NCBI RefSeq assembly: GCF_002434505.1
Contig: NZ_DJKE01000010.1
Location: forward strand, 1-64,000
DNA from: Brevundimonas sp. UBA6550
GTDB lineage: Bacteria > Pseudomonadota > Alphaproteobacteria > Caulobacterales > Caulobacteraceae
DNA: 64,000 nucleotides
Reading direction: 5' to 3'
Part shown: positions 15,957 to 24,538 of the stretch, one piece after another
How positions within the stretch are numbered: position 1 is the first letter of the stretch
Layout: every line of letters starts with the position of its first letter
Notes under the pieces: model-generated
Database searches by the model: none
What the model was told of the DNA's origin: nothing
Seen by the model: only the letters and a program-made list of their open reading frames with translations
Made by a program: the position numbers and the translations under genes

Positions 15957-18074
15957 TCAGCGCGCCGGCGTCAGATATTTGTTCAGCCAGCCAAAGACCT
16001 CGTTGTGCCACTGCAGGCTGTTGGCCGGCTTCAGCACCCAGTGGTTCTCGTTGGGGAAGACGATCAGACGGCTGTCGATGTTGCGGCCCTGCAGGGCGGT
16101 GAAGGTGGACAGGCCCTGGGCGGTCGGGATGCGGAAGTCGCGGTCGCCCTGAACCACCAGCATCGGCGTCTTCCAGTTGTCGACGTGATTGGCCGGGTTG
16201 AACTTCTGGTACCCCTCCGGGTTGCGCCACGGCGCGCCGCCGTATTCCCACTCGGTGAACCACAGCTCCTCGCTGGAATAGCCCATGGCGAAGGTGTCGA
16301 AGACTCCGTCGTGGTTGACCAGGCATTTGAACCCGTCCGACCAGTTGCCGGCGATCCAGTTGATCATATAGCCGCCGTAGGAGGCGCCGAGCGCGCAGGC
16401 GTTCTGGCCGTCCAGGAAGCCGTATTTCTGCTGGGCCGCCGCCCAGCCTTTCTTCAGATCCTCCAGCGGGCGGTCGCCCCAGTGCTGGCTGATCGCGTCG
16501 GTGAAGGCCTGGCCGTAGCCGGTCGAGCCGTGGAAATCGATCATCACCACCGCATAGCCCGCGCCCGCATAGGTCTCGGGGTTCCAGCGATAGGACCAGC
16601 CGTCGCCGAACGACCCCTGCGGCCCGCCGTGGATCAGGAAGGCGACCGGATATTTGCGGCCCTCGACGTAGCCGACCGGCTTGATGACATAGCCGTGGAC
16701 CGTCTCGTTGTTCCAGCCGGCGAAGCTAAACTGCTCGTATTCGCCGAACTGTTTGGCGGCGAAGGCGGGGTTCGACTGCGTCAGGCGACGCGGCATCTCG
16801 CGGCCCAGATAGGTCTTGAAATACAGGTCGCCCGGCTCGCGCAGGCTGTCCTGGGCGAAGATGAAGCCAGAAGGCGTCTGCTGGAAAGCCGAGACGTGGC
16901 CGCTGCCTGTGATCGGCGTCACCACGCCGTTGCGCGTATCCACCGCGAACAGCTTGGTCGAACCGACGTCGCCGGCGGTCGTGTATAGGGTGTGGCCGTC
17001 GCGCGACCATTGCAGCGTATCGGCCGACCGATCCCAGTTCGAGGCGATCTCGCGCTTCTGGCCCGTGGCCACGTCCATCAGCACGATCTGATAGCGGTCC
17101 GCCTCGAAGCCCGGCCGCGCCATGGCGCGATAGGCCAGGGTGCGTCCGTCGGGCGAGAACACCGGGCCGGCGTCCCAGGCCTTGTTGTCCGCCGTCAGGT
17201 TGGTGAAGGTTCCGTCGCCAGTCAGGCCGTTGGTCTTCCAAAGGTCGAAGTTGGTGCTCCACGGCTCGGTCTGGCCCGCCAGGCGCGCCGAGAAGACCAC
17301 GGCGTCGCCCGCCGGCGTGAAGACGAAATCGCTCTCGTCGCCGAACGGTTTGGAGGGCGTGTCGCCGTCGAAGCCCTTGGTGATCCAGGCCGGCGTTCCC
17401 GTCGCCTTGCCGTCGCGGCCGATGGACTGGACGAACAGATGGTTCTGGGTGTGATCGTTCCACGTATCCCAGTGGCGCACGAACATCCGGTCATAGACCT
17501 GGCCGGTCGTCTTCCGCTCGGCCATGGCCTTGCCCATCTCGACCGAGGCGTTCAGGTCGGCGGCGTTCGGATAGACGGCCAGCGAGGCCGCCACCTTGTC
17601 GCCCGTCGGGCTGACGCGATAGGCGTTCACGTCCAGCGGCAGGTTCGTCACCTGAACCGGCGCCGCCGTGGGCGAAGCCACGCGCCAGACCTGGCTGGTC
17701 CCCGACTTGCCCGACAGGAAGTACAGATTGCCGTCCCCGCCCCAGCGCGCGGTGTTCGCGCCCAGGTCCGAGATGGCCAGGCGGCGCGGCGCGGCGTCCG
17801 GCGTGTTCAGGTCCAGCATCCACAGGCTGCCCGCGCGGCGGTTGGCCTCCACATCCGTCGTCGTGACCGAATAGACGACATAGCGGCCGTCCGGCGACAC
17901 CTGCGGATCGCCCAGCCGGTTGGCCGAGATCATGTCCTGATAGGTGAAGGCGTCCGACGTCGCCGGAACCGCCGGCTGCGGCGCGGGCGGAACCTGGGCC
18001 AGGGCCAGGCCCGGAACGGCGCTGATCAGGGCGACGGCCGCGCAGGCGGCGGACAGAAGGGAACGGTGGCGCAT
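15957..18074 (-). CDS. exported S9-family prolyl oligopeptidase (acylaminoacyl/dipeptidyl peptidase type)
   Basis: A 705-residue serine peptidase. A Sec signal (MRHRSLLSAA... ending ALAQ near 27) is followed by a beta-propeller with repeated VSPDGRYVVY and FSPDGRTLAY strands, then an alpha/beta-hydrolase domain. The catalytic Ser is in GASYGGYM, Asp in GDRDFRIPTAQ and His in NENHWVLKP. It should trim peptides in the periplasm or at the outer membrane. The start at 18074 follows GAGGAAGAG; the longer reading to 18152 has no signal at its front and is rejected. Confidence 0.93.
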   Translation of the reverse strand: MRHRSLLSAACAAVALISAVPGLALAQVPPAPQPAVPATSDAFTYQDMISANRLGDPQVSPDGRYVVYSVTTTDVEANRRAGSLWMLDLNTPDAAPRRLAISDLGANTARWGGDGNLYFLSGKSGTSQVWRVASPTAAPVQVTNLPLDVNAYRVSPTGDKVAASLAVYPNAADLNASVEMGKAMAERKTTGQVYDRMFVRHWDTWNDHTQNHLFVQSIGRDGKATGTPAWITKGFDGDTPSKPFGDESDFVFTPAGDAVVFSARLAGQTEPWSTNFDLWKTNGLTGDGTFTNLTADNKAWDAGPVFSPDGRTLAYRAMARPGFEADRYQIVLMDVATGQKREIASNWDRSADTLQWSRDGHTLYTTAGDVGSTKLFAVDTRNGVVTPITGSGHVSAFQQTPSGFIFAQDSLREPGDLYFKTYLGREMPRRLTQSNPAFAAKQFGEYEQFSFAGWNNETVHGYVIKPVGYVEGRKYPVAFLIHGGPQGSFGDGWSYRWNPETYAGAGYAVVMIDFHGSTGYGQAFTDAISQHWGDRPLEDLKKGWAAAQQKYGFLDGQNACALGASYGGYMINWIAGNWSDGFKCLVNHDGVFDTFAMGYSSEELWFTEWEYGGAPWRNPEGYQKFNPANHVDNWKTPMLVVQGDRDFRIPTAQGLSTFTALQGRNIDSRLIVFPNENHWVLKPANSLQWHNEVFGWLNKYLTPAR

Positions 18075-18217
18075 GGGCTCTTCCTCGGAAATCTCGCTGC
18101 GGCATGGCGTAGCACCGCCGTTCGCCGGGCGGAAGTTGTCGCGAGCGGACACGAACGACGCCGGCCCTCACACCCCATCTTGCCCCCTCCCACCGAACCG
18201 GCGACAAGCGGTGATCC

Positions 18218-19072
18218 ATGATCGCCGCCTCCACCCCCGCCAGACGCCAGCCGCACATCGTCGATGCGCTGATCGCCGAACGTGCGCCGCGCCTGACCGC
18301 CTCGCCCTTCTGGCCCGTGGTGCGGCCGGCGCTTTACGGGGTGCTGGGCTATGGGGCGGCGGTGCGGATGGCCGACGCCATTCGGGACCTGTCGGGGGTG
18401 GAGACCTTCGACTATGTGTCCGACCTGCTGAAGCTGAAGGTCGCGACCACCCATCTGGAGCGCCTGCCAGCCACGGGCCGCTGCATCGTGGTGTGCAACC
18501 ACCCCACCGGCATCGCCGACGGGGTCGCCGTGTTCGACGCGATCAAGCGACGGCGCAGCGACATGATCTTCTTCGCCAACGCCGACGCCATCCGCGTCTC
18601 GCCCCGGCTGGACGAGACCATCATCCCCGTCGAATGGGTCCATGAGAAACGCACCCGCGAAAAGACCCGCGCCACCCTGAACGCGGCGAAAGAAGCGTTC
18701 CAGGCCGAACGCTGCGTGGTCATGTTCCCCGCCGGGCGTCTGGCGCGCGAGACGAACGGCGTTCTGACCGATCCCGAATGGGCGCCAACCGCCGCCTCGA
18801 TGGCGCGCAAATACGATGCGCCGGTGATCCCTATACACGTCACCGGCCCCTACAGCCGCCTGTTCCACACCTTCGACCGCTTCTCGCAGGAACTGCGCGA
18901 CGTGACCCTGTTCCACGAACTGCTGAACAAGGCGGGCAAGCCGTTTGGCGTCGATGTCGGCCTGCCCATCCCCGCCAAGCGGCTGGACGTGGACGCCGCC
19001 AAGGCGACCGAGGCGCTGAAACAGTTCACGGAACGGACCCTGGCCGCCAATCATGACGCGGTGTTCCCATGA
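18218..19072 (+). CDS. phospholipid/glycerol acyltransferase-family protein
   Basis: A 284-residue protein with acyltransferase motifs: NHPTGIADG at 94-102 (His95 and Asp101, one residue longer than the classical HX4D), FFANADAIR, and MFPAGRLAR in place of FPEGTR. These variants match the hemolysin-related lysophospholipid or lyso-ornithine-lipid acyltransferase branch rather than PlsC. It probably acts at the inner-membrane face. It opens a plus-strand run and overlaps tsaE by ATGA. Confidence 0.78.
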   Translation: MIAASTPARRQPHIVDALIAERAPRLTASPFWPVVRPALYGVLGYGAAVRMADAIRDLSGVETFDYVSDLLKLKVATTHLERLPATGRCIVVCNHPTGIADGVAVFDAIKRRRSDMIFFANADAIRVSPRLDETIIPVEWVHEKRTREKTRATLNAAKEAFQAERCVVMFPAGRLARETNGVLTDPEWAPTAASMARKYDAPVIPIHVTGPYSRLFHTFDRFSQELRDVTLFHELLNKAGKPFGVDVGLPIPAKRLDVDAAKATEALKQFTERTLAANHDAVFP

Positions 19073-19527
19073 AGATCGACCTGCCCGACGCCGAAGCCAC
19101 CACCCGCCTGGGCCAGGCTATCGCCCCCCTGCTGGCGCCCGGCGACAGTCTGCTGCTCTACGGACCGCTGGGCATGGGCAAGTCGACCCTGGCGCGGGGC
19201 CTGATCCGCGCCCTGACCACGCCGGACGAGGATGTGCCCTCGCCCACCTTCACCCTGGTCCAGTTCTACGAGAGCGATCCGCCCGTCGCCCATTTCGACC
19301 TCTATCGCCTGACCCGTCCTGAAGAGGCGTTCGAGATCGGGCTGGACGAGGCGCTGGACGAGGGTTGCGCCGTCATCGAATGGCCCGAACGGCTGGGCGA
19401 CGATCCCGGCCGGTTCTTAGGAGCGGACCAGCTGATCATCGAAATCTCCGAACAGGGCGAGGGCCGCCTTGCGACCGTTTCCGGCGTAGGCCGATGGGAA
19501 ACGGGGGTGAAGGAACTGCATGTCTGA
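19069..19527 (+). CDS. tsaE: tRNA threonylcarbamoyladenosine synthesis ATPase TsaE
   Basis: A 152-residue P-loop ATPase, the normal size. Walker A is GPLGMGKST at residues 32-40; SPTFTLVQFY, HFDLYRL and VIEWPERLG are the conserved family segments. It works with TsaB and TsaD to make t6A37 in ANN-decoding tRNAs. The start overlaps the acyltransferase stop by 4 bp and its end overlaps amgK by 8 bp. Confidence 0.94.
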   Translation: MKIDLPDAEATTRLGQAIAPLLAPGDSLLLYGPLGMGKSTLARGLIRALTTPDEDVPSPTFTLVQFYESDPPVAHFDLYRLTRPEEAFEIGLDEALDEGCAVIEWPERLGDDPGRFLGADQLIIEISEQGEGRLATVSGVGRWETGVKELHV

Positions 19528-20611
19528 CCGCGAAATCCTCCGTCTCGACTTCCTGAAGGCCGCCGGTCTGGCCGATGCCGTACGCGCGCCCCTGCCGGGC
19601 GACGCCTCCACGCGGCGCTACGAGCGCCTGACGCCGGCCAGCGGCCCGACCCTGATGCTGATGGATCAGGCGCCCGCCGCCGAGAGCCCGCCCGCCGATC
19701 CGAACTGGACGCCCGAGCAGCGTCATGCCGCCGGCTGGAACGCCGTCGCCCGCCTGTCCGCCGGGCGGATCGAGGCCTTCGCCGCCGTCGCCGCCCACCT
19801 GAAGTCGATGGGCCTGTCCGCCCCCGAAATCCCGGCGCTGAATGCGTCCAAAGGTCTGGCCGTGCTGGAGGATTTCGGCGATGACCTGTTCGCCCGCGTG
19901 ATCGAAGACGGCGCCGACGAGACGCCGCTGTATCTGGCCGCCATCGAGGCCCTGGCTGTCCTGCACGAGGCCGGAACGCCGCCGCAGACCCTGCACGGCC
20001 CCGGCGGCGACTGGCCGCTGCTGACCTATGACGAGACGGCGCTGCAGGGCGGGGCCGATCTGTTCGTCGAATGGTTGCCGAAGCTGGATGATCGGGTGTC
20101 GTTCGATGACGCCGCCATCGCCGACTGGCGCGCGGCCTGGGCGCCCATCGTGGCCTCGGGCGCGGCGGGCGCCTCGGTCATGGCCCACCGCGACTATCAC
20201 GCCGAGAACCTGATCTGGCTGCCCCGGCGCGACGGCGCGGCCCGCGTCGGCATGATCGACTTCCAGGACGCGGTGCGCGCCCACCCGTCGTGGGACATGC
20301 ACTCCCTGCTTCAGGACGCGCGCCGCGACGTGTCGCCCGCGCTGGAGGCCCAGGCGCTGGACCGTTACTTCGCCCTGCGTCCCGACGTGGACCGCGCCGC
20401 CTTCATGGCCGATTACGCTGGCCTCGCCGCCCTGAACCAGGGGCGGATCATCGGCATCTTCGCCCGCCTGATCGCCCGCGACGGCAAGCCCCGCTACCGC
20501 CGGTTCCTGCCGCGCATGTGGCGGCATCTGAACGCCAATCTGGAACAACCGGCCCTGGCGCCCGTCGCCCGCTGGTTCGACCGCCATGTTCCAACCGAGG
20601 TGCGCGCATGA
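19520..20611 (+). CDS. amgK: N-acetylmuramate/N-acetylglucosamine 1-kinase AmgK
   Basis: A 363-residue aminoglycoside-phosphotransferase-fold kinase. The catalytic loop is HRDYHAENLIW and the metal-binding motif MIDFQDAVR; the N-lobe has GDASTRRYERL. With MurU downstream it forms the anabolic murein-recycling bypass: AmgK phosphorylates MurNAc at C1 and MurU makes UDP-MurNAc, avoiding the fosfomycin-sensitive MurA step. The 8-bp overlap with tsaE and the ATGA overlap with murU show tight coupling. Confidence 0.9.
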   Translation: MSDREILRLDFLKAAGLADAVRAPLPGDASTRRYERLTPASGPTLMLMDQAPAAESPPADPNWTPEQRHAAGWNAVARLSAGRIEAFAAVAAHLKSMGLSAPEIPALNASKGLAVLEDFGDDLFARVIEDGADETPLYLAAIEALAVLHEAGTPPQTLHGPGGDWPLLTYDETALQGGADLFVEWLPKLDDRVSFDDAAIADWRAAWAPIVASGAAGASVMAHRDYHAENLIWLPRRDGAARVGMIDFQDAVRAHPSWDMHSLLQDARRDVSPALEAQALDRYFALRPDVDRAAFMADYAGLAALNQGRIIGIFARLIARDGKPRYRRFLPRMWRHLNANLEQPALAPVARWFDRHVPTEVRA

Positions 20612-21342
20612 CCGCCGCTCCAAAGACCGCCATGGTGCTGGCCGCCGGCCTGGGCACCCGGATGCGCCCCCTGACCGACGACCGGCCCAAGGCCCTGGTC
20701 GAGGTCCAGGGCCGCGCCCTGATCGACCATGTGCTGGACCGACTGGCCGACGCCGGGGTCGAAAAGGCGGTGGTCAACGTCCACTGGTTCGCCGACCGGC
20801 TGGAGGCGCATCTGGCGGCGCGCGGACGAGGGCCAAAGATCGTCATTTCCGACGAACGCGCCGAGTTGCTGGAGACCGGCGGCGGGCTGAAGAAGGCCCA
20901 CCCCCTGCTCGGCGACGACCCGGTCTTCGTGGCCAACATCGACAGCGTCTGGATCGACCGGGGCGATGCGCTGGCCGATCTGGTCCGTCTGTGGAACCCC
21001 GAGACGATGGACGCCGCCCTGCTGCTGGCCCGGCGCGAAGGCTCCATCGGCTTCGAGGGCGACGGCGATTTCTTCCTGCGTAATGCCAGTTCTGGAGAGG
21101 GGGGCGGCCTGGCCTTCCGGGGCGCCGCCGCTTCGGCGCCCTACGCCTATATGGGCGTCCACATCACCCGGCCCGGATACGCCGACAACGGCTGCGACGG
21201 CCCCTTTTCCCTCAGTCCCCTGTGGCGCAAGTCCGCCGCACAGGGCCGCCTGTTCGGCTGCGTCCTCGACGGCGACTGGATGCACGTCGGCGATCCTCAG
21301 GCGCGGGATCAGGCCGAGGCGAAGCTGGCGGGCTTGGGGTGA
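20608..21342 (+). CDS. murU: N-acetylmuramate-1-phosphate uridylyltransferase MurU
   Basis: A 244-residue nucleotidyltransferase. The UTP-binding signature AAGLGTRMRPLTDDRPKAL starts near residue 11; ETGGGLKKA and the metal Asp in VANIDSVW follow. It completes the AmgK pathway by making UDP-MurNAc from MurNAc-1-phosphate. The ATG at 20608 overlaps the amgK stop (ATGA). A long upstream reading in the same frame is only amgK read out of frame. Confidence 0.9.
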   Translation: MTAAPKTAMVLAAGLGTRMRPLTDDRPKALVEVQGRALIDHVLDRLADAGVEKAVVNVHWFADRLEAHLAARGRGPKIVISDERAELLETGGGLKKAHPLLGDDPVFVANIDSVWIDRGDALADLVRLWNPETMDAALLLARREGSIGFEGDGDFFLRNASSGEGGGLAFRGAAASAPYAYMGVHITRPGYADNGCDGPFSLSPLWRKSAAQGRLFGCVLDGDWMHVGDPQARDQAEAKLAGLG

Positions 21343-21360
21343 CGACGCCTCTCTTTTCCT

Positions 21361-21464
21361 CGTCATCCTCGGGCTTGTCCCGAGGATCCATACGCCCGGT
21401 GTTCGCCGGTGCGCACCGGCCTCGACTGAGTCTCGGGATCCTAGGCGCAAGGCCTAGGATGACG
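21361..21464. repeat. dispersed repeat, family B, copy 1
   Basis: About 104 bp bounded by CGTCATCC and GGATGACG, with the inner hairpin CTCGGGCTTGTCCCGAGG and the arms CCTAGGCGCAAGGCCTAGG. The segment GGATCCATACGCCCGG is shared with copy 2 at 37808. It fills the gap between murU and addB and ends only 8 bp before the addB start, so its hairpins may affect addB translation or transcription. Confidence 0.85.
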
Positions 21465-21472
21465 GTCTTGAA

Positions 21473-24400
21473 GTGAGCGCCTTCGCCCCCTTCGCGGCGT
21501 CCAGCCCCCGCTGGTACGCCATCCCCGCACACCGGCCCTTCCTCGAAGACCTGGCCGCCGGCGTCCTGGCCTGGCTCGGCGAACTGCCGCCCGAGACCCT
21601 GTCGGACGCCACCATCCTGCTGCCCAACCGCCGGGCCGCGCGCGCCTTCACCGGCGCCCTGGCGAAACTGTCGGGCGAGCGGCCGATCCTGCTGCCCCAG
21701 GTCCGGCCGTTGGGCGATCTGGAGGAGGACGAGCCGCCCTTCACGCCCGGCGCCCTGGGCCTCGATCTGCCGCCCGCCATTCCTGCCCTGACCCGCCGGT
21801 TCGAGATGGCGCGGATAATCGTCGAACAGTTCGATTCGTCCCTGAGCCCGATGCGCGCGCTGGATCTGGCCGACGCGCTGGGCAGTTTCCTCGATTCCTG
21901 CCAGCTGGAGGAAATCCCCAACCCCGAACGGATCGCGACCCTGGTCGACGGCGAGATGGCCGAACACTGGGAGCGGTCGGCCGAGTTCCTGGGCCTCGCC
22001 GTCACCGCCTGGCCCAAACGCCTGAACGAACTGGGTCTGGTCGATCCGGCCTGGCGCCGCGCCACGCTGCTGCGCCGCCTCGCCGAACTATGGGACGCCC
22101 ACCCCCCAACGCAGGCCGTCATCGCCGCCGGCTCGACCGGCACCGTCCCCGCCGCGGGCGACGTGCTGAAGGCGGTGGCCAAGGCGCCGCTGGGCTGCGT
22201 CGTCCTGCCCGGCCTCGACCTCGATCTGGACGCCGGCGTCTGGGACCGGCTGGACGAACAGCATCCGCAGAGCGCGATGAAACGGCTGCTGGATCGCTGC
22301 GAGATCGCGCGCGAGAGCGTCCGTCCCTGGTTCCGTCCCGCCGTCTCCCCGGCCGTTCAGGCACGCGGCCTGGCGCGTCAGCGACTGGTCAACGAAGCCC
22401 TGCGCCCGGCCGAGGCCACCGACGACTGGCGCGGCGCCATTCGCGACATCCGCGCCGCTGCGGTCGCACGCTGCGAAGCGCGCGACCCCATCGCCGAGGG
22501 CTTGCAGGGCCTGTCCCTGCTGACCGTCCGCGCCGAGGAAGAGGCCGCAGCCGCCATCGCCCTGATGATGCGCGAGACGCTGGAGACGCCGGGCAGGACC
22601 TGCGCTCTGGTCACGCCGGATCAGGCCCTGGGCCGCCGTGTCGCCGCCCGGCTGGAACGCTGGGGCGTGATCGCGGATTCCTCGGCCGGCGCGCCCCTGT
22701 CGCGCCTGCCCGCCGGCGCCCTGGTCGATCTGTGCGCGCGCTGGATGGCCGATCCGGTCCAGCCCCATCTGCTGCTGGCGGTGATCAAACATCCGCTTGT
22801 CCGCTTCGACCTGGGCGAGGCCTCGCAAGCGGCGGCCGTCGCGGCGCTGGAGGAGCACGCCCTGCGCGGTCCCCGCCCGCGCGACTTCGCCGCCCTCCGT
22901 CGCCGCCTGCTGGAGGCGGTCCAGCCCGACCGGCGCGGCAAGGCCCCGCCCGAGTGGAAACAGGCCCGGCTGTCCGCCGCGACCCGGCTGGTCGATCACC
23001 TTCAGGCCGCCGTCGAGGCCGCGACCGCCGCCTTCACGCCCGACGCCGATCTGAACCTGGCCGCCTCGGCCCTGACCCGGCTGATCGAAGCCCTGGCCGG
23101 CCAGAACGCCTGGGCCGGTCCCGACGGCGAGGCCGCCGCCGCCCTGTTGTCCGGCCTGATCGAGGGCGGGGCGTCCTTGGGCCGTATCCGGCGCGCGGAA
23201 CTGGCCGAACTGGTCACGGCCCTGGTCAAGGAAAACGTCGTCAGGACCGGCGGGGCGACCCACCCGTCGCTGCGGATTCTGGGGGCCATAGAGGCGCGGC
23301 TGGTGCGCGCCGACCGGATGATCCTGGCCGGGCTGGAGGAAGGCGTCTGGCCCCAGGCCGCCCCGACCGATCCCTTCCTGTCGCGCCCGATGCGCAAGGC
23401 GCTGGGCCTGCCCCCGCCCGAACGCCGCCTGGGTCAGACGGCGCAGGACTTCGTGCAGGCCGCCTGCGCCGACGAGGTCATCCTGATCCACAGCGAGCGG
23501 CGCGGCGGCCAGCCCGCCGTCCGCTCGCGCTGGCTGTGGCGGCTGGAGATGCTGACGCGCGGCGCGAACGCCAAGGACACGCCCGTCGCCATCGCCCGCC
23601 CGGCGGCCGTCATCGACTGGGCCCGCGCCCTGGACGCCCCCCCGCCCGGCCCGCCCCAGTTCGCCAAACGGCCGGAACCCCGCCCGCCCGTGCATCGCCG
23701 CCCGCGCAGCCTGTATGTCACCCGCATCGAACGCTGGGTGCGCGACCCCTACGCCATCTACGCCCTGTGGGTGCTGGGGCTGGAGGCGATGGAGCGGCCC
23801 GGCGCGTCGGCCGAAGCGCTCGCCCGTGGCAACGCCGTCCACGCCGCCATCGAACGGCTGACGCTGGACTGGCCGAACGACCTGCCTGACGACTGCGAGG
23901 CCATCCTGCACGACCATCTGCTGCGCGAACTGGGCGCGCAGGGGTTCGAGGATGCGGCCATGGCCCGCGAGGCGCCGCTGGCCCGCAACTGCGCCCGCTG
24001 GCTGACCGAGTTCGAGCGCCAGCGTCGCGCGCGCGGCGTCGACATCCTGGTCGAACAGCAGGGGACCCTGACCTTCGACGCCCCCGCCGGCCCCTTTACG
24101 GTCAAGGCCTTCGCCGACCGGATCGAGCTGGCGTCGGACGGCGCGGCGGTGATGGACTTCAAGACCGGGGCGGCGCCGTCCGCCAAACAGGTCAAGTCCG
24201 GCTTCGCCCCCCAGCTGACCCTGACCGCCGCCATCCTGGCCGACGGCGGGTTCGCGCGCACCAACGGCCCGGTCACGCCGGATGAGTTGACCTATGTCCG
24301 CGTGGTCGGGCGCAAGACGGCGGGCGAGGTGATCACCCGCGCCTCGGGGCTTGAGGCCGCCGACCTGGCTCAGGCCGCGCTGGACGGGCTGAAACGCCGC

Positions 24401-24538
24401 GTCGCCCGCTTCGACGACGAGAACACGCCTTACGTTTCCTGGGCCGCGCCGCAGTTCATGGGCAATCAGGGCGGCAACTACGACCATCTGGCCCGCGTCT
24501 GGGAATGGTCGGTCATCGGCGACGGGGACGAAGAATGA
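21473..24538 (+). CDS. addB: double-strand break repair protein AddB
   Basis: A 1021-residue AddB subunit of the AddAB helicase-nuclease that processes DNA ends for RecA. The N-terminal inactive helicase region has LLPNRRAARAFTGALA; the C-terminal nuclease has MDFKTGAAPS (Asp and Lys of the RecB-type nuclease) followed by QLTLTAAIL. The cysteines of the Fe-S cluster seen in Firmicutes AddB are not visible around RDPYAIYALWVLGLEA. GTG start at 21473. addA overlaps by ATGA. Confidence 0.92.
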   Translation: MSAFAPFAASSPRWYAIPAHRPFLEDLAAGVLAWLGELPPETLSDATILLPNRRAARAFTGALAKLSGERPILLPQVRPLGDLEEDEPPFTPGALGLDLPPAIPALTRRFEMARIIVEQFDSSLSPMRALDLADALGSFLDSCQLEEIPNPERIATLVDGEMAEHWERSAEFLGLAVTAWPKRLNELGLVDPAWRRATLLRRLAELWDAHPPTQAVIAAGSTGTVPAAGDVLKAVAKAPLGCVVLPGLDLDLDAGVWDRLDEQHPQSAMKRLLDRCEIARESVRPWFRPAVSPAVQARGLARQRLVNEALRPAEATDDWRGAIRDIRAAAVARCEARDPIAEGLQGLSLLTVRAEEEAAAAIALMMRETLETPGRTCALVTPDQALGRRVAARLERWGVIADSSAGAPLSRLPAGALVDLCARWMADPVQPHLLLAVIKHPLVRFDLGEASQAAAVAALEEHALRGPRPRDFAALRRRLLEAVQPDRRGKAPPEWKQARLSAATRLVDHLQAAVEAATAAFTPDADLNLAASALTRLIEALAGQNAWAGPDGEAAAALLSGLIEGGASLGRIRRAELAELVTALVKENVVRTGGATHPSLRILGAIEARLVRADRMILAGLEEGVWPQAAPTDPFLSRPMRKALGLPPPERRLGQTAQDFVQAACADEVILIHSERRGGQPAVRSRWLWRLEMLTRGANAKDTPVAIARPAAVIDWARALDAPPPGPPQFAKRPEPRPPVHRRPRSLYVTRIERWVRDPYAIYALWVLGLEAMERPGASAEALARGNAVHAAIERLTLDWPNDLPDDCEAILHDHLLRELGAQGFEDAAMAREAPLARNCARWLTEFERQRRARGVDILVEQQGTLTFDAPAGPFTVKAFADRIELASDGAAVMDFKTGAAPSAKQVKSGFAPQLTLTAAILADGGFARTNGPVTPDELTYVRVVGRKTAGEVITRASGLEAADLAQAALDGLKRRVARFDDENTPYVSWAAPQFMGNQGGNYDHLARVWEWSVIGDGDEE

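Noticed and set aside
22088..24487. A 799-residue open frame on the minus strand
   Set aside because: It lies wholly inside addB on the other strand, has low-complexity Gly/Gln/Arg-rich translation and no domain. Such frames arise from high third-position GC.
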